Assembly (NCBI RefSeq): GCF_028623165.1
Contig: NZ_CP117772.1
Span: 124,001 to 188,000, forward strand
DNA length: 64,000 nucleotides
Source: Nostoc sp. UHCC 0926
Lineage (GTDB): Bacteria > Cyanobacteriota > Cyanobacteriia > Cyanobacteriales > Nostocaceae
Direction: 5' to 3'
Under the pieces are notes generated by a model. It did not search any database. It was given only the letters and a program-made list of their open reading frames with translations, and was not told the origin of the DNA. A program made the position numbers and the translations under genes. Each line of letters begins with the position of its first letter. Within the stretch, counting starts at the first letter, position 1. This document shows positions 16,351 to 24,644 of this stretch, piece after piece.

Positions 16351-17451
16351 ATGGCTAAACTCGAACTCAAAAACTTGAATAAAACCTATACTTCCAAAGT
16401 TGTCCCTGTCAAAGACGTTAGCTTAACAGTAGATAACGATGAATTTCTCACTTTACTTGGCCCTTCTGGTTGTGGCAAATCCACTGTTCTACGCATGATT
16501 GCGGGTCTTGAAGAACCTACTCGTGGTCAGATTAAGATCAACGAAGCAGATGTCACCTATAAGTCAGCAGGCGATCGCAACATCGCAATGGTATTTCAAA
16601 GCTATGCACTCTATCCGCACATGACAGTGTACGAAAACCTCGCTTCTGGACTCAAGCTAAGAAAAGTACCACCTGTAGAAATTAAACAGCGAGTAGCAGA
16701 AGTAGCAAAAATTTTAGGATTAGAAGAGCTAATGAACCGCAAGCCTGGTCAAATGTCTGGAGGTCAACGACAGCGTGTTGCGGTCGGTCGTGCCTTAGTG
16801 CGTAATGCCAATGTGTACCTGCTAGATGAACCGTTAAGTAACTTGGATGCGCTGTTGCGGGAACGAGTCCGAGCCGACCTCAAGCAAATTTTTGCAGATC
16901 AAAAAGTCCCTGTGGTCTATGTTACCCATGACCAAACAGAAGCAATGACACTCTCCACGAAAGTAGCTTTGCTCAACGATGGCTATGTCCAGCAACTTGA
17001 CCCGCCCGAACTCATCTATAACCATCCAGCTAATTTATTTGTGGCTGGATTTGTTGGTAGTCCTCAGATGAATTTGCTGACTCTACTTTGTAATGAACGA
17101 TCCGCTCTACTAGGTAACTTCCAGATATCTCTGCCAGATATACCAACTGTACCACCCCAGATTGTGCTAGGTATCCGCCCAGAAAACGTTCGCATTGCCC
17201 AACCAGGTGATACCCAAACTATCCAAGGGCGAGTGTATCTAGTAGAAAACTTGGGTATGCACTATTTGGTGAGTGTCAGGGTTGAAGGTTCACAAACTGG
17301 AGCGATTATAGTACGTGCTTTGTTGGCAACAGACCAAAATTGGAGTAACGAGGATATTACACTGACATTACCCCCTGAAGATATTCACTGGTTTGATGTT
17401 CAATCTGGACATGCTCTTGTCAGAAGGCAAATATTAGGTGTGAGGAGCTAG
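16351..17451 (+). CDS. sugar ABC transporter ATP-binding protein (UgpC/MsmK/GgtA type)
   Basis: A 366-residue ATPase with all motifs: Walker A GPSGCGKST at 37-45, Q-loop MVFQSYALYPHMTVYEN, signature MSGGQRQR at 135-142, Walker B VYLLDEP, D-loop SNLDA, and switch His193 (VTHDQ). A TOBE/OB-type regulatory domain occupies about 235-366 (VLGIRPENVRIAQPGDTQTI), typical of sugar importers that share one ATPase among several permeases. It directly follows the permease. Such ATPases can be shared in trans, so the gene could remain functional even if the local operon is incomplete. Confidence 0.88.
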   Translation: MAKLELKNLNKTYTSKVVPVKDVSLTVDNDEFLTLLGPSGCGKSTVLRMIAGLEEPTRGQIKINEADVTYKSAGDRNIAMVFQSYALYPHMTVYENLASGLKLRKVPPVEIKQRVAEVAKILGLEELMNRKPGQMSGGQRQRVAVGRALVRNANVYLLDEPLSNLDALLRERVRADLKQIFADQKVPVVYVTHDQTEAMTLSTKVALLNDGYVQQLDPPELIYNHPANLFVAGFVGSPQMNLLTLLCNERSALLGNFQISLPDIPTVPPQIVLGIRPENVRIAQPGDTQTIQGRVYLVENLGMHYLVSVRVEGSQTGAIIVRALLATDQNWSNEDITLTLPPEDIHWFDVQSGHALVRRQILGVRS

Positions 17452-18119
17452 TAACCCTTTTCAATTACTTTAGGTAATAGACACTTGAGAATTCGCGATC
17501 GCACTACATGGATGACGTAAAGCCTCATCCTTGCATCTTGTAGTTTTAGATACTTTTTCGATTAATATTATGGACTATGTTATCTAATAAGTACATAAAT
17601 ATACTGAAATATTTCCTTCATCTCCAATCAAATTTTGTATTCTTTATTTACCTTTTACGGGTTTGTACGGAGAGGTAAAAGATATGAGTAAATCAAAATC
17701 CAAGTAGACAATATTCCGGAAAATGATCCTTCCTCTGTTCAAGATTTTACTTTTGGTCATGATACAGATGGTAGATGGCGGTTGCGTTTTGGACTGTAGC
17801 TTGAAGGTGTAATCAGCAAAAATTCCCCTCTAAAAGTAGCGATATGCAGATTACGTAACCAATTAAGTAAATTCAATGTAGCCGTGCCAACAAGTTACTT
17901 CCATATGAACCAGAGCATATCTGAATCTGAAATTCATATAAGTGATTTATTGGTGAAGTTTTTGATTATACGTAAATACCCTGGCGGGGTTATGTCTAGA
18001 ATAGTCTTATGGCAAGGCAAGTATGCTGTGGTTAACATCTAGCTAGTATTGTTATTTATCAACCATTGCCAGAGTGCTTTGTAAGTTTAATTTTTCAATT
18101 TTGATTAATAGAGCAAGTC
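17452..18119. other. intergenic region with a possible broken small gene
   Basis: At 17684 an ATG (MSKSKSK then stop) is followed, one frame over, by QVDNIPENDPSSVQDFTFGH, DTDGRWRLRFGL and a stop near 17799. Adding one base in an A-run would join them, so a small gene broken by a homopolymer slip is likely. The rest is AT-rich without features. Confidence 0.4.
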
Positions 18120-18320
18120 ATGAACAAAAAATGGGCTGTCAAACGAATGACGATAAATCTTGCATCAACTGAGAGCGAAAAACTTGAACGATATTGTGCA
18201 ATCACAGGCAGACCAGCAACTGACGTTATTCGAGAGTTGATTCGCTCTCTTGAAGTAACTCATCTTGAAGCCTCTGAACAGAATGGTACTAAGATAAGCC
18301 CAGAGTCCTATGCTGCCTAG
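18120..18320 (+). CDS. small ribbon-helix-helix protein
   Basis: A 66-residue protein. KRMTINLASTESEKLERYCA then ITGRPATDVIRELIRSLEV fits a CopG/Arc ribbon-helix-helix: a beta strand with alternating residues, then two helices joined by TGRPATD. Such proteins dimerise and bind DNA, often as antitoxins or plasmid regulators. No toxin gene is adjacent; the region downstream is a decayed intron-like sequence. ATG 18120 has only a weak upstream site. Confidence 0.7.
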   Translation: MNKKWAVKRMTINLASTESEKLERYCAITGRPATDVIRELIRSLEVTHLEASEQNGTKISPESYAA

Positions 18321-18500
18321 TTACTAGCCTCCAGGCTGGGAATGTATTCTGAAAGGGTCTGCCCTTGCTAGTGGAGGCGGATGACGCGCTCATTGTCACA
18401 TCCGGTTCTGAAGCCGAGTGATTTCTGCGAAGGAATCGCTTAGTTTAACCTCATGTCCGGTTTTGAAGACGAGCAGGTGAGGTGACTTGCCTGCTTAGTT
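18321..18500 (+). other. possible group II intron domain V/VI remnants
   Basis: Two nearby segments, gaggcggatgac with cacatccggttctgaagccg (18374-18418), and ctcatgtccggttttgaaga (18452-18471), resemble the catalytic domain V hairpin of bacterial group II introns (stem cggatgac against gtca-catccg with a two-base bulge, then ggttctgaa). The apical loop does not match GNRA, and no reverse transcriptase is present. A decayed intron tail is the best reading; it is not proven. Confidence 0.35.
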
Positions 18501-18567
18501 AACGTCCTACCTGTTAGATGATTTATTCATGGTTCTTAACTCAGACTGCTGTTGAGCAAAATAGTCA

Positions 18568-18747
18568 ATGATTTCAACCGAAGTCAAAATTATTGAGCGG
18601 GTAGAGTACGTAATTGACACAATTAAATAATTACTCAGTACCCTAACGCGTGATCAGCGCGTAATGTTAGAGTTCAAGGACATTGACTCGCAGAAATTTG
18701 GTCAATTAGTGACAGATGCCCCACAGTGGACTGAATGGATGGCTTGA
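18568..18747 (+). pseudogene. small gene with an in-frame stop
   Basis: ATG 18568 reads MISTEVKIIERVEYVIDTIK, then TAA at 18628-18630, then in the same frame LLSTLTRDQRVMLEFKDIDS, QKFGQLVTDAPQWTEWMA and TGA. The composition across the stop looks coding. Family unknown. Confidence 0.4.
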
Positions 18748-19025
18748 TTTACTATTTGCTGCGAACAGTTGACTGTTAATTCCTATCTTCCTCATAAGAG
18801 TGCAGGTGAACAGTCCTGCAATATCTAAATGGCAGGTTGAATGTGAGTATGCCTTTCAATATACTCATATATGAATATGGTTTACCGCTCTCATCTATGC
18901 AATTAGATGCTTGAAAAGACAATTCTGAATGTTTTAATATCATTAAGGAATTTGCTTTTCAATGTCAGCATCTTCCGAATACTTTTGTAAGTTAATAATT
19001 TTTAGCTAATTGGCAATTAAAAGCT

Positions 19026-19319
19026 ATGGAAAATACATTTATCGATAAAACTTTCCGTGACAGTGATGGCAAAATTGTTATAGCTCAGATGCCAAATCTA
19101 CCTCTTATTGTTTGGATAGTAACCAGTATACTTGCTCTAATTTTTACGACTGGCAAAATTAATACAGTGTTAGACGTAGTAGCAAACGGCTCCTTGTTTA
19201 CTTGGGCCTGGCTAGAATTATTTCAAGGCGTTAATTATTTTCGCCGAGCTTTAGGTCTATTCGTATTAATTGGTATTATTGCATCAAAAATTATTAGTTA
19301 TAACAAATTCAGTAATTGA
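19026..19319 (+). CDS. small membrane protein
   Basis: A 97-residue protein. After a polar N-terminus (residues 1-22) there are hydrophobic stretches at about 25-42, 46-64 and 73-92 (LGLFVLIGIIASKIISY). WAWLELFQGVNYFRR lies between the second and third. Similar short proteins occur as conserved hypotheticals in cyanobacteria (recollection). ATG 19026 follows a weak site (aattaaaagct). Flanked by relics on both sides. Confidence 0.6.
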   Translation: MENTFIDKTFRDSDGKIVIAQMPNLPLIVWIVTSILALIFTTGKINTVLDVVANGSLFTWAWLELFQGVNYFRRALGLFVLIGIIASKIISYNKFSN

Positions 19320-19399
19320 TCAAAGTTATTTATATATTGGATTGTAAGTAAATGAAGGTACATTAAGGAAAGTGCATCATGTTTCAATTATGTAACGCC

Positions 19400-19690
19400 G
19401 AATTAATGACGTTGCAGGGCATTGGATAACGGCGGTATGAACTGAGGTTTTTTAGCCCGCCAATAGTCCAGAGCTTAATCTCATTCAGCGTTTATGGCAA
19501 CAGATTAAATTATGAATTGTCTTAGGAACATTTTACCAACTTAGATCAATTAAGACACAAGCTCAAACAGATTATTGATTCTATTTCTGCCGAAGCGATG
19601 CCTACGGCGGTAAACTACGCATCGATTTGTGGATGGGATTAGATCACCTCTGTTTTTTTGGTGCAACTTCATAGAGAATTGGTATAAAAT
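19400..19690 (+). pseudogene. IS630-family transposase C-terminal relic
   Basis: After ELNLIQRLWQQIK-like codons (agcttaatctcattcagcgt at 19471-19490, then tatggcaacag) the sequence continues with LRTFYQLRSIKTQAQTDY-like remnants in changing frames. It ends with tgcaacttcatagagaattg at 19663, the same end as at 24437 and 11941. A dispersed repeat fragment (gcgatgcctacggcggtaaa) sits at 19596-19615. Clearly dead. Confidence 0.5.
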
Positions 19691-20119
19691 CATTGATGCT
19701 GCCGGAGGTAATCATTGGTTTGCTCAACAATTAGGGTGATAAATCCAATATCACTCTCCGCGTCTGATTGCCTATTATGGTTATGTAACAGGGGAATGTT
19801 CAGCCAAAGATATTGCTCCAGTGATCGTTGCTGATTCCTGCGGTTGGACGTGGACTGCGAAAGTGTGATGTCTACGACGAGCTACGCCTACGCAACTTTA
19901 TCAATGGACACGTTTATCATTTGGAATAGCTTCTAAAGGAGCAATAAAAATACGCTATTTAAATGGTTGTAGCGAAGTTTAAAAACCATTTATACTAAAA
20001 ATAACTCTTATCTTTCTTTAGAGTTCTTAAGTCAAGCTAAACAATCGTTAGTTAACCCAAAAATTAGTTTTATGTTTTAAAGTAGAAAGTAGTTCGATTG
20101 AAAGTGTTTGTTACTACCA
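19691..20119. other. intergenic region with relics
   Basis: A dispersed repeat copy lies at 19865-19894 (gtgatgtctacgacgagcta). Around 19730-19790 broken codons (ISPRLIAYYGY) suggest another degraded gene. The promoter of the next gene is probably at 20050-20105. Confidence 0.4.
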
Positions 20120-20512
20120 ATGAAAGTTTTAGGCTTACTCCTGCCAGTCCTATTGGGACTAAGCACGCCTGCTATGGCCGTTGAGTTTAAAGGGCAAAAT
20201 ATTGATGGTAAAAAGCTGCCTGCTAAGGCTTACTATTATGCAACAGGTGGTGTCTACAAAGTTCAGGTAAGCTTTCACAACAAACGAGCGACAATTTATT
20301 TTGCTGATGGGAACCAAACAACCATAAAGTTGAACCAGCAGGTAATCACTGACTCAAACAATATTGAAGGTTTTGGAAAACTAGGGCAATATCCTGTAAA
20401 TAATATATTCAGTGTTGGGTTGGTATATGGCAATGATTGGTCTGACAGCAGTAATGGTCAATTGCAACAGTCCAATGCGCTAGACGGGTTATGGAAAATT
20501 AGTTTGGAGTGA
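20120..20512 (+). CDS. small secreted protein with signal peptide
   Basis: ATG 20120 gives MKVLGLLLPVLLGLSTPAMA, a clear signal peptide with an AMA cleavage site, leaving a mature domain of about 110 residues. Repeated beta-like segments (GVYKVQVSFHNKRATIYFAD, GNQTTIKLNQQVITD) suggest a small beta-sandwich in the periplasm or outside the cell. It has no cysteine after the signal. Family not recognised. An upstream TTG at 20108 would add MLLP and is less likely. Confidence 0.7.
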   Translation: MKVLGLLLPVLLGLSTPAMAVEFKGQNIDGKKLPAKAYYYATGGVYKVQVSFHNKRATIYFADGNQTTIKLNQQVITDSNNIEGFGKLGQYPVNNIFSVGLVYGNDWSDSSNGQLQQSNALDGLWKISLE

Positions 20513-20862
20513 ATACCAATGTTGACTAATTTTCTGCTATCACAAGTTAATCAACCCAAAGACCCAAAAGCGATCGCTTTCGGACAAAGTATTTAGAGAA
20601 TTGCCCTTGCTACTTCCCTGAGTCAACACTCAATTCTCACAACTGAAATCAGCTTTCAAGAAGAATTACTCAAAAGTGGCTTGGTTAAAACGGGTAGATC
20701 ACAGGTAGAATGCCCGAATCATCTGGCTTTTGAAGAAGCTCAGAAGATAGCAAAGGCATCAAAGGCTGGGGTATAGAATTAGTCCAAACAAAAGCTGCCT
20801 TGAAACTGTCGCCAGTGCATGACGTTAGTTATCTCTCTGCCTGCTTGAATTACTCAAGGGAG
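20513..20862. other. region with a degraded small gene
   Basis: In one + frame, LTNFLLSQVNQPKDPKAIAF, GQSI, stop, RIALATSLSQHSILTTEISF, QEELLKSGLVKTGRSQVE can be read up to a stop at about 20774. It looks like a broken coding sequence of unknown family lying beside the monooxygenase terminus. Confidence 0.3.
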
Positions 20863-22053
20863 CTATTCTTCCCAATTAGGTTGGTAATCAAACAACCATC
20901 TAAATTGCAAGTCTGCTAACCAGGTGGGAGTAAGCTTGTAAATCCAGTCGCGGAGGATACATCCCATTGCAGAGGTAGTTTGTCCAAGCTGACCAACCTG
21001 GCGAGAAGTAGTAAATACACGAGTAACTCGTTTGCTACGACTTTGCTCAAATTGACGCAACAGTGACACTACTTGGTTGCCGTTAGCTTGATTAGTAAGC
21101 AACTTCACAAGTTCAAACGCATCTTCTATTGCCATACAACCCCCTTGTCCAAGATTTGGTTGGACAGGATGTGCTGCATCTCCGATTAAGGTGACTCGAC
21201 CATTTCCCCAAGAACTAGCTATTGGTTGGCGATCAAAAATATCATCTCGATAAATGCTTTCATTTTCCAAAACCTTGAGGATGGAAGGTACAGGTTCGGC
21301 ATAATCTGAAAATATCAACTTCAGAGCATTCAAGGAACCTCCAACTGAGTCGTCATTTCCACCTTTAGCACTGTTGTTAAAAGCATAAAAGGAGAATTGC
21401 CCTCCTCCGATATCAAAATATCCAAAGCGATTACCCTGACCCCAAAATTCTATCCAACTATATTTTTTATCTAATGGAAGACTTGAGCCTTGGAAAAACC
21501 CTCTCCAGCAACACATGCCACTGTAATCTGCTTCCTCTAATCGTTCTTGACCATTGAGGCTGGCTCGTACTTTTGAGTAAAGACCATCTGCCCCTACTAA
21601 TATGTCCCCAATTGTCGTACTACCATCTTGAAAGTAAGCTTGCACACGATCTCCTACCTCCTCAAATTTATCAAATGTCATACCAGTCCTGACTACTCCT
21701 TCAGGCAACGCTTCATATAGAATTTGTTGTAATTCCGGTCGAGAAAGACATATTCCCAAGTCTTCTTCACCCACAAATTGCGGGGAGTTTATGTACAATG
21801 GTTTTCCTTTTTTATTAAAAAACCCTCCTTGGCAAATTTTGCCTCCTTGTTTGTAAAAACGTTCATAAATTTTCCCTGACCATAAGAGTTTGTAAACACG
21901 CATAGCATTTCTTTGAATAAATATCCCTCCTGCACCGGAGAGCATTTCATTCAACTGGCGTTTCTCATATAGCTCAACTTCAATTCCTGCATCTAAATAC
22001 GCACGGGCTAAAGTCAAGCCCCCAATCCCACCACCAATCACAATTACTTTCAT
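20863..22053 (-). CDS. FAD-dependent monooxygenase (PHBH/UbiH-like fold)
   Basis: A 396-residue group A flavoprotein monooxygenase. N-terminal GGGIGGLTLARAYLDAGIEV is the Rossmann FAD motif (8-13), followed by VELYEKR. DILVGADGLYSKVRASL is the DG motif, and GRVTLIGDAAHPVQPNLGQG with GCMAIEDAFEL is the second FAD motif. This combination is shared with zeaxanthin-epoxidase-like, salicylate-hydroxylase-like and antibiotic-tailoring enzymes, so the substrate is open. It has no operon partner; a short open stretch ends directly before its start. Length is normal and all motifs are intact. Confidence 0.85.
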   Translation of the reverse strand: MKVIVIGGGIGGLTLARAYLDAGIEVELYEKRQLNEMLSGAGGIFIQRNAMRVYKLLWSGKIYERFYKQGGKICQGGFFNKKGKPLYINSPQFVGEEDLGICLSRPELQQILYEALPEGVVRTGMTFDKFEEVGDRVQAYFQDGSTTIGDILVGADGLYSKVRASLNGQERLEEADYSGMCCWRGFFQGSSLPLDKKYSWIEFWGQGNRFGYFDIGGGQFSFYAFNNSAKGGNDDSVGGSLNALKLIFSDYAEPVPSILKVLENESIYRDDIFDRQPIASSWGNGRVTLIGDAAHPVQPNLGQGGCMAIEDAFELVKLLTNQANGNQVVSLLRQFEQSRSKRVTRVFTTSRQVGQLGQTTSAMGCILRDWIYKLTPTWLADLQFRWLFDYQPNWEE

Positions 22054-22230
22054 TTTTTACAGGTTGATTTCTCGAATATTTTGAGTAAATGATCCAAATA
22101 ACTTGCCATCTTTAGTCATGATTTCTTCACAGTTAATTTTAGCTATTCTAGGATTAAATTGTACTTGTATTTTCCATTTTTAGATTGTAGGCTAACATGA
22201 AACACAAAAATTTGTAGAGTCAAGAATAAT

Positions 22231-22817
22231 TCATTTATTTGACTTGGGTAAGCAAATAGTGAAACAAGTTCTACCTGAATGCGACTCAAATGAGAGTGTA
22301 CCGTGATGACGATTTTCTAGAATCCGGCGAACGGTTTCCAAACCGAGTCCTGAACCACGCCCCACTGATTTGGTAGTGAAGAAAGGTTCAAAATGCGGGT
22401 TTTAATTTCAGGTGGAATTCCACTACCAGAATCGATGATGTCAATATGGGCAAAGCGATCGCAATGGTGTGTTGTAATTTCCAGCAGCCGCTTACCATCC
22501 ATTGCATCTATGGTACAAATTGTCAATGCCCGCATTGTCACAGGTACAGGTTCATCTGTAAAGACTGGAATTTCACCAAAAAAGGATGGGGCTTCATGTT
22601 GCCCGATGGGAATTTCAACTCCCTGACTGCGGCGGGTAAGATTAATTTTACCTTTGATTAGGATAAATAAGCCGTGTGCAGGATCTCCCTCATGCACCAA
22701 CACATTTCCGGCGCAAAGTTCAACTGTTTGAGCGCGATCGCAAACCCACTCCAATTGCTCTTTAAGAAGCTGTTGAAACGGGTCTAGGTTGATCAATTCT
22801 TCAATACACAACATCAA
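22231..22817 (-). pseudogene. cyclic-nucleotide-binding histidine kinase, deleted and frameshifted
   Basis: Residues about 18-120 are a cNMP-binding-type sensor (VLVHEGDPAHGLFILIKGKI, APSFFGEIPVFTDEPVPVTM). The chain then jumps straight to the ATP-binding domain (HIDIIDSGSGIPPEIKTRI), lacking the dimerisation and N-box regions. One base appears lost from the T-run near 22395: the shifted frame continues FEPFFTTKSVGRGSGLGLET, VRRILENRHHGTLSFESHSG, RTCFTICLPKSNK and stops at 22231. A fused sensor kinase that lost its centre by deletion and its end by frameshift fits well. It lies 28 bp after the thioredoxin-reductase-like relic, with which the family is often paired (recollection). Confidence 0.7.
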
Positions 22818-22845
22818 TTAACCTCCTTAGTTTTTTCCGCTCCAA

Positions 22846-23616
22846 CTAAACATTGCTCAGGTAGCGGTGAACGAATTGAATGGCGATCGAACCTTCACCC
22901 ACACCGGATGCCACCCGCTTAATTGACCCGGATCGCACATCTCCGGCTGCAAAGATGCCAGGAACGCTAGCTTCTAGCAAAAAAGGTGAGCGTTCCAAAC
23001 GCCAACCTGGAGGAGATTTGCCATTATGCATCAAGTCGGGGCCTGTGATGATAAACCCCTGAGCATCGCGTCGAATAACACCATCGAGCCAATCAGTTTT
23101 AGGGCTAGCACCGATGAAGATAAAAAGCGATCGCGCTGGCACAGTTTGAGTTTGTCCAGTCTTGGCATGGGCAATCACAATTTCTTCTAGATGTTCATCT
23201 CCCTTCACTTCCACAACGCTACAACCTGTGCATACTTTGATATTTGCAGTAGCCGCAATTTGGTTAATCAAATATTGGGACATACTTGATGAAAGTGACT
23301 CACGCCGCACCAATATGATCACTTTGCTGGCATATTTAGAAAAGTGCATAGCTACCTGTCCAGCAGAGTTTGCCCCGCCTATCAGATAAACCTCCTCATT
23401 GCTACAGGCGATCACCTCAGTTATCGCAGCACCGTAATAAATTCCTGCCCCTGTCAGCTTCTCGGCTGCTGGGACATTTAGCCAACGGTAGGAAACGCCG
23501 GTTGCAACTAAAAGTGCATGGCAACTAATCTCGCTGCCATCTGCCAATTGCAAAACTCGATAAGGATCTTGCAGCCTAACCCCAGTTACTACTTGAGGAG
23601 TAAGAATCTCTACCCC
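22846..23616 (-). pseudogene. thioredoxin-reductase-like flavoprotein lacking its N-terminus
   Basis: The open frame starts near 23616 (GVEILTPQVVTGVRLQDPYR) and is TrxB-like: LLVATGVSYRWLNVPAAEKL, the NADPH motif YLIGGANSAGQVAMHFSKYA, and the FAD-closing GIFAAGDVRSGSIKRVASGV. No CxxC redox pair is present, as in receiver-fused TrxR-like proteins of cyanobacteria. The N-terminal FAD motif and any receiver domain are missing; the sequence runs directly into the end of the small gene at 23610-23819, which marks a deletion junction near 23615. ATG 23553 is internal. Confidence 0.7.
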
Positions 23617-23819
23617 TTAACCAGTTGCTTTAAACGAAGGTATGCCTCTTCTGGTGTCAGCGCTACTGATTGATTTTCATTAGGTATATAAAATACCCAA
23701 GTATCTGGAAAGTAATGCACCACAAAGCTTGGAATCAGACCCAAACTTACTGCTTGCTTTCCAAGTTTCTCAGCTTGTTCCTCTAAACTCAGTTGGTCAT
23801 GAAATGGTTGTTCAGCCAT
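23610..23819 (-). CDS. small conserved-looking protein of unknown function
   Basis: A 69-residue protein from ATG 23819, preceded by gggagatgaaaagt (ATG 23828 would add MKS). The sequence LSLEEQAEKLGKQAVSLGLI, PSFVVHYFPDTWVFYIPNEN and a helical end (TPEEAYLRLKQLVKG) suggests one helix, a beta hairpin and a helix. Not recognised. It ends exactly at the deletion junction of the flavoprotein relic, so its last residues could be altered. Confidence 0.55.
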   Translation of the reverse strand: MAEQPFHDQLSLEEQAEKLGKQAVSLGLIPSFVVHYFPDTWVFYIPNENQSVALTPEEAYLRLKQLVKG

Positions 23820-23983
23820 ACTTTTCATCTCCCTGCACTTTTTTTTACCCTGGAAGAACCTTTACGTTCAATACCCAGATTGCACGAATCACTTTTAAGT
23901 AATTCAGCATGTTCTAGAATGAGCTTGAGGAAATTGTACAGTAGCTGAAGCCGGAATTTGATTTAGAAGTCAAATATCAGGAT

Positions 23984-24075
23984 TAGGACTTACGCACACT
24001 CTACGATTCTTGGCGTCCTTGGCGTCTTGGCGGTTCGATAAATTAAACTTTTTGGCGATTTTTGCGTAAGTCCTA
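23984..24075. mobile_element. 92-bp MITE-like repeat
   Basis: Perfect 13-bp terminal inverted repeats taggacttacgca (23984) and tgcgtaagtccta (24063). The interior (ttggcgtcttggcggttcga) recurs at 41064-41124 with only the right end. No coding capacity. Confidence 0.65.
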
Positions 24076-24149
24076 AGGATGTTAGACAAAACTCTGCCTC
24101 TGTATTATCTCGTAGTATTTTTCAGAAATCAAATATGATTCCTATATGG

Positions 24150-24455
24150 CCTTGATGCTTCAGGGATCAAGCATCTGCACATCTTGATTTGGCGTTGTCT
24201 TGGCCAGAAAATCTCATCTTGATCTTTCAACCTGCTGATAGCCCTCAACTCAATCCAATTGAGCGATTGTGGCAGTTTATTAAACGCCAGTTCAAAGGGG
24301 AAAGCTTCTCTAATTTACACCAACTGTGCCAACGGATTGAACACCAGTTATCAAATGTCTTCTCTGGTAATCTCCTCTTTGACAAGTTATAATTTTATCC
24401 TCGAAGCTGTTTTTCATGAAGCTTTATTCTATGCATCTTCATAGAGAATTGGTAT
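24150..24455 (+). pseudogene. IS630-family transposase C-terminal fragment with element end
   Basis: Reads QASAHLDLALSWPENLILIF, QPADSPQLNPIERLWQFIKR, QFKGESFSNLHQLCQRIEHQ. The SPQLNPIERLW motif holds the final catalytic acidic residue (Glu) of IS630-type DDE/DDD enzymes. The first two catalytic residues are missing. The segment ends with gcatcttcatagagaattgg at 24435-24454, the element's right end. Confidence 0.7.
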
Positions 24456-24644
24456 TAAAGTATATTGTTTGGTTGTTGCCCAACAGTTGGGGCGTATTGA
24501 ACTTAGGTCAGGTTCATTAACAGCTTTCCTGTTAGATAAGCCGTTGCCAGGGTAAATAAGAGAAAATTAATGGGGCATCCCTTCCACTTCAAAGAAAGCC
24601 AAGTAAGTATGGATGCCAGCAATATCTCTGGTAAGAATTATGGG

